NCBI GenBank assembly: GCA_035578155.1 | Contig: JAPWDM010000015.1 | Coordinates: forward strand, 3,912,001-3,976,000 | Source: Brachynemurus nebulosus | Taxonomy: Eukaryota; Arthropoda; Insecta; Neuroptera; Myrmeleontidae | Length of the DNA stretch: 64,000 bases | Reading direction: 5' to 3' | In this document: one piece after another, positions 43,406 through 55,161 of the stretch | Layout of the letters: each line of letters opens with the position of its first letter | Numbering within the stretch: position 1 is the stretch's first letter | The notes under the pieces: generated by a model | What the model was told of the DNA's origin: nothing | The model's database searches: none | What the model saw: only the letters and a program-made list of their open reading frames with translations | Position numbers and translations under genes: made by a program

Positions 43406-45223
43406 TCATAACGCACCAATAAGATGAAGTCCCAACCCAAATACCTTGTATAAGGACCATCCGTGTAGGATTGTGTCAATTATAAACTTAATTACACGAT
43501 AGACAAGCCATATAGCCAGTATGCCTGTCATTGCCTCTCCAACCCATTGGAAGCAACCCCATAATTTATGTGTGTACGTTTTGATCATGGCATCCAACGA
43601 ATTTGGCGTAAAAGACTTATGTACTTCGAGATTCTGCAAGTTGGTTGGTTGACCTGCGACACTACGTGCGAACGTCGTTACTATAGCGTCACGCTCGGAT
43701 GGTAACATTATATAAGATTTAATTTTTTCCAATTCTTTTTCGCTATATATGCCCGATGTAGCCAACAATTGTGGACTAACATATTTCCATGTGGTTGGTT
43801 TTTGCGGTCGCAAGTACTGCGGGTTCTGTCCTTCAACGATCCCAGGTAACAATTTATACCATACTTCGTTCAATGAGTACATAGGTGCAACAAAAGAGGT
43901 ACAACTCTGTTGTGAGCCATGACTTTGCAAGATGTGACTCCGAGGTGTCATAAAGTATGACTTATTTAGATGCGTAACCGGAAGTTCGTTATAACATTCC
44001 CCAACGTGTCTAACCTTAACTTCTACAGGTATGCATTTAATTACATGGACAACTTCACCCGCTGTTATTGCGGTATAACCCGGCTCCATATAATTATATG
44101 CAAACTCCTTAGGTGACACCACAGCTAAGTTCATCATATTTCGTATGACCTGTCTTTCCATTTCGCATCGTTGGGTTTGTAATGCGCTGTACAATGAACT
44201 GAGCTCCCGAGCTACATGCTTTTCAACATATATTAATTTACGATTTATATATGCAAATAGATCCAGATTTTCGACTCGGGTAGGTTGTTTTTGAAATATA
44301 AATTGGTTCGGACGTCCCTCCATAATTAATAGTTTTGGGTGTTCTGTTTGCCATGCTGAACGATGACAAACGATAACCTCGTCCTTCACTGCTAAGGCAA
44401 ACGTCGTTTGCTGAGTGGTGACCGTATAGACAATGTGTTGTTCCCCATTTGGTTCGTCGTGCACTAATTTCTGCGCCGCACCTTCATACAGCAGAAAATA
44501 CTTCCGCATTTCACATTGCTCCGGTTCCTTAACTCTCCAGTACGTTTCGCCGCCTTCTATATCGACACATTGCCCATTTAAGTATGGACACATAACACCC
44601 GACCGAAGTTTTATTTGGTTGTCGCCTATTAAAACTACCGCGCGATGATCGCTTAACGTGATTTTTATGTTGGCTTGTACCACGACTTTACTTCACGTTC
44701 CGTACTCGTCACTATAATCCGCGCCGACACATGACCCGTCTTGTGCAATGTCCCCGGCTAATGTAACACTCCGCGAGACTGTTCCATTTCTCTTTAAACC
44801 AGCTATCACTTGGTTTAAATGTAATAAAAGCGTTAAATGTTTGTGCATGTCAATACATTGTTCTCGCCCGGTAACTGAAATATACGATGCAAAACCACCC
44901 CGAACTATTGAGGCGTGGGAATACATGCCACAGTGAGTCACTTGGCGTGTCACATCAACTTTGCATTGGTAAACATGTTCATCGGCGTATTCGGCACGTT
45001 GTATTAATTGAATGTTTGACGGTACTTCGCGCACATTATGTTTCTCAAATTCGCAGGGTTTCACTTCGAGCAGGGAAATAGTTGTAATGTTTAATTTGTT
45101 GGTATTGCAGTCATATGCCACAAGAGTCTGTCCACATGATAATAGGTTGGCAAATATGAGCCCCAAAATGTAGTACTCCATGTTATTTTCTGTTTGCAAA
45201 AGAATATATAGGTATATTGTCAC
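43406..45223 (-). pseudogene. env of gypsy 3, resembling a jingchuvirus (chuvirus)-type glycoprotein
   Basis: A single frame on the minus strand of about 600 codons, broken only by one in-frame TGA at 44695-44693. The N-terminus has a hydrophobic signal (EYYILGLIFANLLSCGQTLV), then a Cys-rich ectodomain (YQCKVDVTRQVTHCGMYSHA; VMCPYLNGQCVDIEGGETYW). The C-terminus has a long hydrophobic membrane segment (EAMTGILAIWLVYRVIKFII). The layout differs from the F-like Env of errantiviruses. Its Cys spacing and Gly/Thr-rich motifs match, as I recall, glycoproteins of jingchuviruses that insect retroelements have captured; a profile search should confirm. It lies 3' of integrase in the normal env position. 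Confidence 0.65.
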
Positions 45224-45398
45224 TACACTAAATTGAACGATAGGTTCACTTAGAACACCGATAAGTCCGTGTCGTTGTTAATAACAAAAAAGGTTTTGAT
45301 GTTCTGTTAGTATGTACATTAAGAGTTTATATAAAAAAATTTTACTAAAGATTTATTTAAGGTTTATCCATAAAATTTATAGCTTATATTCTTCAATT

Positions 45399-46849
45399 TT
45401 AGATATGTTTTCGAAGTGTCCATGGGTATTCAGGTACTGGTCCACGGCTTCGTGTGTGTGGTCTATATTCTGGCATTGTAGTCCCATCCCCTACTTCCTC
45501 TGCATCTTGTTCGTCGAGTTCTCCTTCCACTTCGTCTCCCCGTCGTACTGATTGATCATCATTGTCTTCCCTCTCGAGTTCTTCTTGTTCGTCACACCCT
45601 AACCCTTCCTCATTTGTCTCCTCGTCATCCGAATATACTATTTCTTCTATTTCCTCACTATATTCACTTCCTCTTAAATGAATTGTTGGCGTGCCGTACT
45701 CATTTTCAAGTAAATTTTCTATTCCGACGAGCACATCCTTATTACAGTTTTCCATTCCTTCCCCGTCAACCGTTTCCTCTCGATTTGTTTGTTGTTGCGG
45801 TTTTTCTGATGCATCGTTTTTTATTCTGCAATGTTTTAAACGAGAAGCATGTACTATCTGCTCCTTTCTGCCGTTGATCTCTTTAACACGGAATGTCACC
45901 GGCCCTTTTTGTTCGATGACCCGGTACGGGCTCGTCCAAGGTTTCCCGAGTTTTTTGGTTTGGTGCATTTTTACGCTTGAATCGTGAAGATACACTCGGT
46001 CTCCCGGTTTGTAATGTACTTCTTTACCTGTTTCATTGAATTTTCTAACCCTTTTATCCACAGCATTTTCTGAAATTTCGCGTACTTTCACAAAGCAGTC
46101 GTTCAGACGTTTCATCATTTCGCTGGCGTAATTTTCATCGTAATCGTATTTAATGGGTTGAGGCTTTATAATGGTATCGTATGGAAGCTCCATGTCTCGT
46201 CCGTGAATGATAAAATAAGGGCTCTCTCCAGTTGAAGAATGTAGCTGATTTCGATACGCCATCAGTACAAAGGGCAACCATTCGTCCCAGTCGGTCTGAT
46301 CCCGGTTGATATAGTGCGATAGCATATTCTTCAGGTCCCTGTGACTTCTTTCTATCATACCGTTTCCACTAGGATGATACGGTGTCGTTTGAATTTTCTG
46401 TATCCCCAGTAGTCGACACACCTCTTTCATCAAATTTGAGGTGAAATTAGCGCCTTGGTCGGTTAAAACGTATCGTGGAACTCCATGACGAGTGATGACT
46501 TGAGTAACAAAGGCCTTAGCAATCGTTTCTGCCCGCTGGTCTCGTACTGCTATTGCTTCCAGATATCTCGATATTTATTTCCTTGTCTGGTCGTAGGTAA
46601 TGGTCCAACGATATCCATGGCTACCCATATAAATGGTCCTTCTGTTTGAGGGAATCGTTGCATTGGAACCGGTTGTGTGGGATGTGTTTTACGCCTAGCG
46701 CAGGAATCGCATTGCTTACACCATTCTTCGATATCTTTAGCCATAGAATGCCAATAAAATCTTCTCTTTATAAATTCTAGCATTCGCCGTATCCCTTGAT
46801 GTCCAGCGAACGGATTTGCGTGAAAATCTTCGAACATTTGTCGTCTCAT
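45399..46849 (-). pseudogene. Integrase of gypsy 3, damaged
   Basis: On the minus strand, 46849-46550 has a complete zinc-binding HHCC domain (HANPFAGHQGIRRMLEFIKR, then CKQCDSCARRK) and the first catalytic Asp in VAMDIVGPL. A deletion and frameshift near 46570-46590 follow. The next frame reads LEAIAVRDQRAETIAKAFVT, VLTDQGANFTSNLMKEVCRL (second Asp) and YHPSGNGMIERSHRDLKN (Glu). The rest is a basic C-terminal domain (YKPGDRVYLHDSSVKMHQTK) and an acidic tail ending in HTRSRGPVPEYPWTLRKHI. The catalytic triad is thus all present but split across frames. Confidence 0.85.
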
Positions 46850-47219
46850 AGAACTCGGAACTCATAGAACCTTCACCGTAATTAATTATAGCTTTATATT
46901 GGTAAAGAAAATTTCTCCCTATAAGCCCACTAGTACTTAAAGGTAAGTCTTCGCAGATAATAAATTCGGTGAAAAACTCAGTATTATCAATTTTGAAGGG
47001 GATCTCTGCAGATCCACAAGTGTCTAATTTATGCCCCGTTATTCCTATTAGAGAGAGAGTCTGGTCCGGTTGAAGTATGTGAGTTGGTACTAAATTTTTA
47101 TCTAAAATAGAGACAATCGATCCGGTGTCTATTGTTAAAGTCGTATGTATATTATTGATACATACATTAATATAGTATGGGGGACCCCCAGATCGAATGT
47201 CATCTACGTGAGGAATCAA
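46737..47219 (-). pseudogene. Aspartic protease of gypsy 3; RT and RNase H deleted after it
   Basis: TLTIDTGSIVSILDKNLVPT carries the DTG active site, and LIGRNFLYQYKAIINYGEG is the second-half block. About 35 codons later the frame has switched to another reading of the integrase zinc domain. No RT (YxDD) or RNase H sequence is present anywhere between protease and integrase, so roughly 2 kb was lost near 46860-46870. Confidence 0.85.
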
Positions 47220-48524
47220 TGTGTTTCCCGATCGTGAGATGTCCCGGGTTGGGGCACGCTCGGAACATTCCCTAAGTTTAAATGATGTGAGTTCGGCTCT
47301 TCACGTGCTGTACTCACTTGACGATTTCGCCAGGAAAACGACCCATTTGTTTGGTTTTGATTCGAACTTGTAGTTTGTTGATTGTCAAATCTACTCCCAT
47401 TATTCGAGAAAAATGACGGCCCGTTTATTCGATTTGAGTTCGAATTTGTAATTGGCTGGGTGGTAAACCTACCCTCGTTGTTCGAATAGGTGAGCGTCCC
47501 GTTCGTTCGGTTTTGAGTCGGGTTTGTATACTGCCGATTGTTAAATCTACCCCCATTATTCAAATTATTCCTGGTAGTTAAGGAAGGTGAGTTACACTGA
47601 TTTTCGCGATGACCGGCTTGTCTACACCGCCGACAAACAGTGATACCTCTGCACTCATAAGCTCTATGCCCAAACTTGTAGCAGTTTAAGCACTGATCCC
47701 TTCTTGCTTGATTTGAGTTAGTAAAGTTTGCATTCGTAACGGATCGTGAGTTTTGTCTGTTCGAAAAGGAACGACGAGTACCCATTGCTCGCGGTTCCGA
47801 TTGGGAAGCGCTAATATGTAAGGTATGAGCGATACCGCGCGCTCTCTGGAGAATGGTATTATTCAGTTCCTCTAATTCTGAGATTTCGACCGCTTTATCG
47901 ATTGTTAAGTTCGGCTCCCTCATTAATAAAACCCCGATATGTTTAGTAATTTCCCTATTTAGTCCAATTTTAAATTGTGATAACAATAAATCTGAATTTT
48001 TACTTATTATTCCTGCTCTTTGTTCCCTTGTCGCGCCCTCTAAATCTTCCTCTAAAATTTCTTCCCCCAATAATTTTAATCGCGTCGCGAATTGTCGGAC
48101 GGTTTCGCCATGTTTTTGATATGTTTTAGCTAATTGAAATTGTGCAGCACCCGGTATTTTTTTTGGGGGAAAATCGTGTAATTAATTTTGTTTTCAGGTT
48201 ATCATAAGTTGTAGAATCATCAGTTAGTGATGCTTCACTACGGTAGTATTGGTAAGCTTCCCCAGTTAACCTACAACGTACGACTTTCAATAATTGCTCA
48301 TGAGTGAGATTGTCTAAAGAAGCTCTAGCCTCTAAGCGTTCAAAGTATTCTTTGGGGTTTTCTTTTCCGGAGAAGGGGTCAATAGAACTCGCAAAAACAC
48401 CTAAATTTTGTTTTGGGAGTTCAACTGTAATTTTTTGTTTACTTTCTTGAACTTCTGATATACTGTACTGGGGTCTTTCGATTTTTTATTTAGTAGGTGG
48501 GGCTTCTTCCTTATCATTAGTCAT
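47216..48524 (-). pseudogene. gag of gypsy 3
   Basis: The start at 48524 reads MTNDKEEAPPTK and hits a TAA at 48488-48486; the frame continues with KIERPQYSISEVQESKQKIT. It carries a Gag core (SIDPFSGKENPKEYFERLEA), then a one-base shift in an A8 run near 48153-48160. The long open part (48070-47216) ends in an Asn/Arg/Thr-rich region with two CCHC zinc knuckles, CLNCYKFGHRAYEC and CRRCRQAGHRENQC. A protease frame follows with an overlap of a few bases. Apart from a stop and one shift it is readable. Confidence 0.85.
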
Positions 48525-49891
48525 TTTGTTTTAATTAATTTAAATCCCTAGTATATCACTATTTATTTGGTTTTATTTTACTTAATTATCATAATGATTT
48601 ATTTATTTAATTATTTACTTTCCCAGTTCGCGTTATTTATAATTTTATTATTAATTATAATTGATTATTGTTCAGTTATTATTTAAGTGAATTAGTATTA
48701 TTACCCTTTAAGTACATTAGTTAGTTTAATTTTGGTTAAAATTTGTATATTTAAATTTGTCTAAATTATTAAAGAAAACCATAAATTATGAAATTAAGAA
48801 GAAACAAATATAATAATTCATAAAATAATAGAACATAATATACATAAAATAATGAGCTGAAATTAAAATAAAATAAAAGGAAGTCAATAAAAAAATCGAT
48901 AGCAAATCAATAACAATAAACGGAAATTTTAGGTCCCTCTGTTTTAAATTTTACATTGAAATAATTATAATATGACAAATATGTAACATATCAAAGCAAA
49001 AAAATAAAAATGAATACACATCTTTAAAATTAATATAATTTAATTTTACATATGCATTTTTTTTCTTTTTAAATGTATATTAAAGTATACATTTCATATA
49101 TGAATATACATACGATGTATTTAAATGCACATTGACCATACATAGCCCGTGTAGTACACAACTACATCCATTATACATAATTAAAATTATGATTATTTAC
49201 TAATATGTATTGTATTTCAACTAAACAAATCATTTTAAATATGTATGTGTATTGTGTACTATCAATTTTTGTCGCGTGGCTTAATGTTCGTATCTGAAGG
49301 TGTAATATAAAACCTGTACATGAATATGTACATATGTACCTATTTCCTACTTTTGCATACGTATTATAAGTGTGTATGTACCATACGTACACTATGATGA
49401 ATATGCCACGAGTGCACGCGAATGTGTATGTGTATATGCCTATGTGTATATGTGGCGATTTAACGAATATTTACTGGCTAAATAATTGTGATTAAATTGA
49501 ATAATTTTATTATTATTACTAATGTTTCTAAATATACTTAAATTCTATTATCTGACCCTAACCATAATGTACAGACGGCCTTTTTTTCTAAAAATTTAAA
49601 CATGATTCCCAAAGTTTACTGGTTCCCGGTAGTTCCCTGATTTACAAAAATAACCCGCTATTATTTTTTTTTTATTTTATTCATTCATACATGTATTACC
49701 TAATGTATATTATATTTCTTTTAATGTACATCTCTAGTCTACTCAGCATTTATTCAATGTATAGGAGAATTACGTACTATGCAACAATCGGCAGTTTATT
49801 AACCCAAACGCGAGTTATTCGAACGCGCAAAAATTTTGTGATTTAAAATTTTAATTTAAATCGTTCTTGTAATTCGATCGCTGCCAACCAA
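48525..49891 (-). other. 5' leader of gypsy 3
   Basis: Very AT-rich sequence between the 5' LTR and gag, 1.37 kb long, with several CATATGTAC-type words near 49320-49440. Next to the LTR the minus strand reads TTGGTTGGCAGCGATCG, the probable primer-binding region; I cannot name its tRNA. No gene is seen. Confidence 0.6.
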
Positions 49892-50358
49892 TGTGGTGAC
49901 GTGGTCGCTTCGGGGGCTGTGCGTGGGGTTGGTTGTGGTGCGTTCAAAAATAAGTCCTGCATTTTGGGTCAAAACGTATTTATTTTAATAGAATTAACAA
50001 TTAAAGTAAAAATAATGGAAAAACAAAAGAAAAATAATAAAACAAAAGAAGAGTAAAAGCGAATAAAAAGAACGGACTCACCAATTTTCCACGTAGACAC
50101 TTTCACTAACTTTGTTAATTGTTAGAACCCAATTCACAATTAATAACCCAGTCGTGTTACCCTCCCCAAAACTCAAGAAAAATTGTTAATTAAATTTTCT
50201 GTTAAAACAATAGGTACCTACGCAAAAGAAAGTCATTGCCCCATGGCCCGTGCATATGCAAATGCCGACTCAGCGCCTTAGTCGTTCACACTTGGCATAT
50301 ATAGGGTTTTCTTTTATAATAATTATATTCTGTTTTTATATACAGGGCCTGCTTCGTT
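49892..50358 (-). repeat. 5' LTR of gypsy 3
   Basis: Partner of the LTR at 36389-36830. It begins TGTGGTGACGTGG on the + strand and ends CTGCTTCGTT, with the minus-strand TG...CA form. It retains ~25 bp near 49905-49930 that the 3' LTR has lost. Short frames inside both LTRs (MHMQMPTQRL...) are not genes. Confidence 0.85.
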
Positions 50359-50366
50359 GTGCCTGC

Positions 50367-50424
50367 CAACGTATTGATTTGTACTACAAGTTTGTTGAAT
50401 CTTGTAGTACAAATCAATACGTTG
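50367..50424. repeat. Perfect 24-bp hairpin
   Basis: CAACGTATTGATTTGTACTA... (50367-50390) and its exact complement (50401-50424) surround a 10-base loop. In the related repeat copy at 21064 only one arm exists, so the hairpin arose here by an inverted duplication of 24 bp next to the gypsy 3 LTR. Confidence 0.9.
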
Positions 50425-50992
50425 AATTTAGTGATTTTAAAATTAATCTTCGCTTTTACTAAAATTTTCTCAATACAAATAGCAACAGTGTTTATACTCA
50501 TTTGTATTAACGTAGCTAATATTATTTTTTTTATTTTTTTGCTTATGTAACGGCTTAGATGTATCAATCTGTTTAATTTAATTAATTTTCTGGTAGAAGT
50601 CATTCATCGCTGCTATTTTTTTGTTTTTTTACATTTAAATTTAACTTCTCTTATTTCTATCTTTGTGTGAAAGACTTCTGGCAACTACCTATTTCTTTAA
50701 CTTTTAAATGCTAATATTCCTTCTATGTTAGTCGATAAATGTTCGTTTAATTATCTTGCCTTGCCTTTTTATTTAACTTATCTTACGTAATTTACCTTAA
50801 ATTTACTGACTGACATACAAGGTTATCTTTGCTTATTTTTGTAGTTCGTTTTATCTTGCCTTCTTGTAAAATTACGCTTTATCTTTTTTTTTGTAAAAAT
50901 TTCGCTTATATAACATTTGTCTGAAAATTTTCTTCTTCAAAAAAACCGACCCTGAGATAAAATTTACAAATTGATCGGTATAGAGCTAGATA
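50393..50992 (+). repeat. Repeat R2, copy 2
   Basis: Counterpart of 21064-21425, with a ~200-bp insertion near 50728-50930 relative to it. It directly abuts the 5' LTR of gypsy 3 on its left. Confidence 0.8.
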
Positions 50993-51020
50993 TACCAGCT
51001 GTCATAGTGCCCTCACCTTG

Positions 51021-51108
51021 GTGTCAATTTGTTTAATACGAATACGTGCCTTCTCCTCTGCAGTCTTTGCAGTGTCAATTTGTTTAATACGAATACGTGC
51101 CTTCTCCT
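51021..51108. repeat. Tandem duplication of 37 bp
   Basis: GTGTCAATTTGTTTAATACG... occurs at 51021-51057 and 51072-51108, separated by 14 bp. Both copies are identical. Confidence 0.9.
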
Positions 51109-51739
51109 ACGCATCGCTGCATATACTGCGTTGTCGACGTCGGTGAGATCACTGGATGGGGATAGATGATCGTCCAAAATTTTATTATTATTATTATTAT
51201 TTTTATTTATATTATTGTATAAACTAATTAGATCCTTTAAACTAAAGTATAGTAAATTGCTGTCAAAATACCAGTTCGTAATTAAAAAAGTTATTCTGCA
51301 AGATGTAATCAGAATTTCAAAACTATTTTAAACGTTACTTTACTTATTGTACTGTACAGTTAATATGTATTTAAAGTGCGGAGTCGTGCGGAATTTGATA
51401 ATTAATTTATTTGTTTTTGCAGGTCATCAAATAATCAGAGAAGAGTTTTTTGACATATGGCGTTCAGTAATTAATTTGTAAATGTATGTAACAATATTTA
51501 ACAAGTAAATGAATGTATAATTCTTTATTTCTGTATTTTATAACTCAGGTGTCCATAACAAAAGCAATAAATATAAAAAGTCAAATACAATTGGGATATC
51601 TGCCGGAGGCGTGGCTTCTCCTACCGGTAGAAGCAGTTACTACTGTAAAACGCATTTTTAAATCAGTTGATATCTGTTTACATTACAGTTCTTGTTTATA
51701 TCGTATTTAAATACAATTATTAATTAAATTTCAATTAGT
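51109..51739. other. Non-coding flank upstream of the SWIM/YqaJ gene
   Basis: AT-rich; an ATT microsatellite at 51181-51205 stands out. It probably includes the left end of the ISL2EU-like element, but I found no clear terminal repeat. Confidence 0.4.
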
Positions 51740-53250
51740 ATGAAAGTCGCGATACGAAAAATATGCAAATTTGCAAGTGCTGAACCCAGTCATAAAAATT
51801 TTATCGGAGGAGAAAGTATTCTCGAAGCTGGACATCTTATCAAATGTGGACTGCAACCATCCGACACCGGCTGTGACGATGTTTATAAAATAATGGCATT
51901 TTGTTTGCAAACGTCTCATTTAAAAATGCTCCATATGAAATTGTGGGAGCGATTTCTAAAACTGGCCAAATAATAGGAATGTCATGCTCATGTAAAGCTG
52001 GTTTAAGTGAAACGTGCAAGCATGTTGTCGCTATATTATTATTTTGCAACAGGTTAGATTTCTGTTGATAAAATAAGTTTATCACTATAATTAAAAATAA
52101 GTCTATTTAGTCATCATATCAATATCTATTTTATTAATTAATTTGTATGCTTTCAGGAATGATTACGATAAGCTGCAAATCATAACTTGCACTGATAAAA
52201 AATGTGTGTGGAATGTTCCGCACAATGTAGCTCTAGAAAAATATGAACCAAAGCCGTTAGCAGAACATAGTTGTTTTGAGTTACAGAAACAAAAAAATTT
52301 GGAAGCATCAAGTAAAAAACATAAAAAAAATTTCAAGTGACGGTATTTCAATTAACTGAAAAATAAAATAAAATATTGTTAAATATAATGGTATCAAATT
52401 TACTCGACAGTGTGTCAAGTGAACACATGTAAATTCATACGTTCATATTTTTTTCTTTATAGAATCGTTGCTGGTTTTCAGTTTTATTTTATACAATTTC
52501 TAATGTTTCTAAATTACTTATTATATTTCTTTATTTTTTTTAGACGTGGAAGGCATGATGTTCTTCAAGAAGTAAACAATAATTTACCTGTGATCCTTCT
52601 AGAATACTGGCTATTTTCAAAAACCAACTTTCTTCTAAATTTCTGAATGAGCTAAAGAAAGTTAAAGCAAATTTTATCAGATTTTTGTCAAAACGTTATT
52701 TCTAAATTAGATGGTGATATCGTAGATATTTGTGTTCAGACTATGAAGCTTCATTCCGTGTGGCTTAAAGAAAGACAATTTTGAATAACTGGAAGTGATT
52801 CTTACCAATTATTTACGTATAGAAAAAATAAAAAACCTAACTGGAAGCAAAAATCAGTGAAGTATTTTTATCCAAAACCAGTGAATAATATATACACACA
52901 GCATGGTTTAAAAAATGAACCTTTAGCACGAGTTTGAACCCTCTGTTTCGGTGATTGAATGTGGTTGTTTATCATGATAATTCATGGCTTGATTATTCAC
53001 CTGATGGTGTAGTTTTTAATGATAAGAATAAACCAGTCAAGTTAATCGAAATCAGAGTTCGGAGCAGGTATTGCCCTCATTAAAGTGGTTAGTTCTTGAA
53101 AATGATGAATGGGCTTTAAAAAAAATCATGCTTACTATTCTCAAATCCAAATAGGTATGGCTGTTTTAAATATACCATTTACTGATTTTATTATCTATAC
53201 TCCGTTTGATAACACTATTTGTATTGACTATTGAATTTAATGAAACATAT
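51740..53250 (+). pseudogene. SWIM-finger / YqaJ-type nuclease protein of an ISL2EU-like element, decayed
   Basis: The first frame (51740) has MKVAIRKICKFASAEPSHKN. A frameshift near 51930 leads to MSCSCKAGLSETCKHVVAIL (~51980), a SWIM zinc finger (CxC...CxH). A possible exon follows TTTCAG near 52157 (TCTDKKCVWNVPHN). Downstream, out of frame and with many stops, are SWLDYSPDGVVFNDKNKPVK (~52980) and SQIQIGMAVLNIPFTDFIIY (~53140), YqaJ exonuclease/recombinase-like blocks. In ISL2EU (PIF/Harbinger group) elements a YqaJ-like protein is encoded beside a DDE transposase, and here the transposase is the convergent neighbour (53753-55392). Confidence 0.7.
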
Positions 53251-53752
53251 GCTACAGAACTATTACATTCTTTGAAAAGGATTTATTTTAATCATATGAT
53301 TCACAACATACATATGTGAGGCTCAGACTTCAAATACCCTTAACAATAATAATGAAAAATAATCGAATTTCGTTATAATTGTTTTATATAAAATTTTCAT
53401 TTGTTCAATTAAAACTATTCTTTTTTGTGATTAAAAAAGTATTCTTTTTCATCCAAATAATATAACTTATTATTCTAATTATATAATAATAAAACAATTA
53501 GTGTTTAATTTTACCAATATTTATATTTATTAAAATAATATAAATGTATCTTGTTACTGTAAAAAAAAAAAAATTATAGTGATTGCTGCTTGTGATTGGT
53601 TGTTAAATTAACAAATTGTAATGTTTTTTTTATGATTGTAATAATTTTTATATTTGTTATATCAATACATGTTGATTAGTAATAAAGCTTAAAAACTATA
53701 ACAACTGTTTTCTTTTCATGGTTTTAAAACCACTTATATTTAAAAAAAAAAA
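53251..53752. other. Intergenic spacer between the convergent SWIM/YqaJ and DDE genes
   Basis: Very AT-rich, with several AATAAA/TTTATT motifs on both strands that could serve as poly(A) signals for both convergent genes. No gene is seen. Confidence 0.5.
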
Positions 53753-54379
53753 TTAGCTATAAAATTTGTCTTTTTTTAAAATTGGTGCACTCAAATTCAC
53801 TACACCACAAATAATTGTAAAAATTTCTTGAACTTTACTCATTAGACACACAGGCATAGTTAAGCCTAGTACATCAAAAGTTTTTAGACGCTGATTTGTC
53901 CTTTCAACATGGACACGAGCTTTCGCTACGTAACGATTCATATTCACTTCTGATTTAGAAAATTGTTCTTTATCTCTCAAAAAAAATGGTGTACAAAGTG
54001 TAACATCATATTTTTTACAGAACTCGTACATTGTGAATCTTTTATCTGCTAACACTATATCCTTTTTGTCCATCATATTTATAAGATTACTTTGATCAAA
54101 TATAATATTGTCTGACACACATCCACCATAAACACAACTTATAAAAGAGATTGTTCCAGTAGGCGTTACACCTGTTATGAATTCTGTCGATTTATAATAT
54201 GAATAATATTGTAATTGACAGCAAAGTTTAGACGGTTTTTGAATCTTGATTTCTGTACAATCAACAACTACTCGGACTCCTTCAAAACCTTTAAAGCACA
54301 AAGGAATATTTTTTAAAATATTTTCTTTGCTCGGCCATTGAATGCTTAGTTTTAAGGCAATATACAGAATATCAATCAT
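53753..54379 (-). CDS. DDE_4-type transposase catalytic part (ISL2EU-like)
   Basis: Open frame of 208 codons. Blocks: VRVVVDCTEIKIQKPSK (first Asp), TGVTPTGTISFISCVYGGCV with SDN, VLADKRFTMYEFCKKYDVTL (second Asp) and YVAKARVHVERTNQRLKTFD (Glu in VHVER). This is the D-D-E order of the IS5/Harbinger-like DDE_4 group. The core is intact; upstream exons (54922-54419 and 55392-55240) hold the N-terminal part, and a frame break near 54410-54425 separates this core from them. Function: cut-and-paste transposition. Confidence 0.85.
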   Translation of the reverse strand: MIDILYIALKLSIQWPSKENILKNIPLCFKGFEGVRVVVDCTEIKIQKPSKLCCQLQYYSYYKSTEFITGVTPTGTISFISCVYGGCVSDNIIFDQSNLINMMDKKDIVLADKRFTMYEFCKKYDVTLCTPFFLRDKEQFSKSEVNMNRYVAKARVHVERTNQRLKTFDVLGLTMPVCLMSKVQEIFTIICGVVNLSAPILKKDKFYS

Positions 54380-54418
54380 TTTCCAAATTTGTTCTTTGCA
54401 AGCTTGTTTAGAAAAATT

Positions 54419-54922
54419 TTAAAAAATGGCTAAAATTGCGTAAGTCATATTCTGTTTTAATTTCATGAACGTCATGATAATCAACTCTCTCAGGTCAAAT
54501 TTAACTGAGGAATTAGATGTACCATTCATTGATTGTGCGCTGATGACTAATTGTTCTATTGTATTTAATAAATCAAAGCTTGACAGCCCAGTTAATGTAC
54601 TAAGCTGTTGATCTGTTTTTATGCGAGTTGAAAATACTGGAGTTAGGTAGTCACTTTCAACTTGAATTGCAGCATCTTGAAATATTTTCATAGAATGATG
54701 ATCTTGATGCTTTCCATTGTTTTCACCAGATATTTGAACAGAACATGAATCAGCAGTTAATTCAACGCAAAGTTGATTTGGAGTAAATGAATCCTTTTCA
54801 TATGCGGTTTTGTCACCTTCACAAGGTACAGGACCAACCTCAGATGTATCCGTGTTTATAAGAGATTTTTTTTGGATAGATGTTTTACGTCGCCTTTCAT
54901 CTCTGTCGCGAATTTGAGCCAA
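54419..54922 (-). pseudogene. Linker part of the THAP/DDE transposase
   Basis: AQIRDRDERRRKTSIQKK is followed by a Ser/Thr/Glu-rich stretch and a helix-rich end (LTGLSSFDLLNTIEQLVISA; RELIIMTFMKLKQNM) that resembles the helix-turn-helix-like part before DDE_4 cores. A stop falls just before the core frame, at a place where the ORF should continue; the continuing sequence reads out of phase. Confidence 0.65.
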
Positions 54923-55161
54923 GTTCGGTTAACGAAATGTTGATAATGATGTTTCTGGAAGGTTGCATATCGGAACACTATTTTTTTTAAATGGAATCGT
55001 CGTTGATTAACATTAGCTGCAATAAACAAAGATATTTTATTTGTAATGTGTCGTATTTTTTATTACAATTATTTCTTGATACAGAAACTAACAGACGTCT
55101 GATTATTGGTAGAATTTTTAAATAACTAAATTATTACAAAAAAATTATAAATGCAAATTTT

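Noticed and set aside
45312..45551. Several plus-strand frames across 43.0-46.0 kb
   Set aside because: Antisense shadows of the env and integrase genes of gypsy 3.
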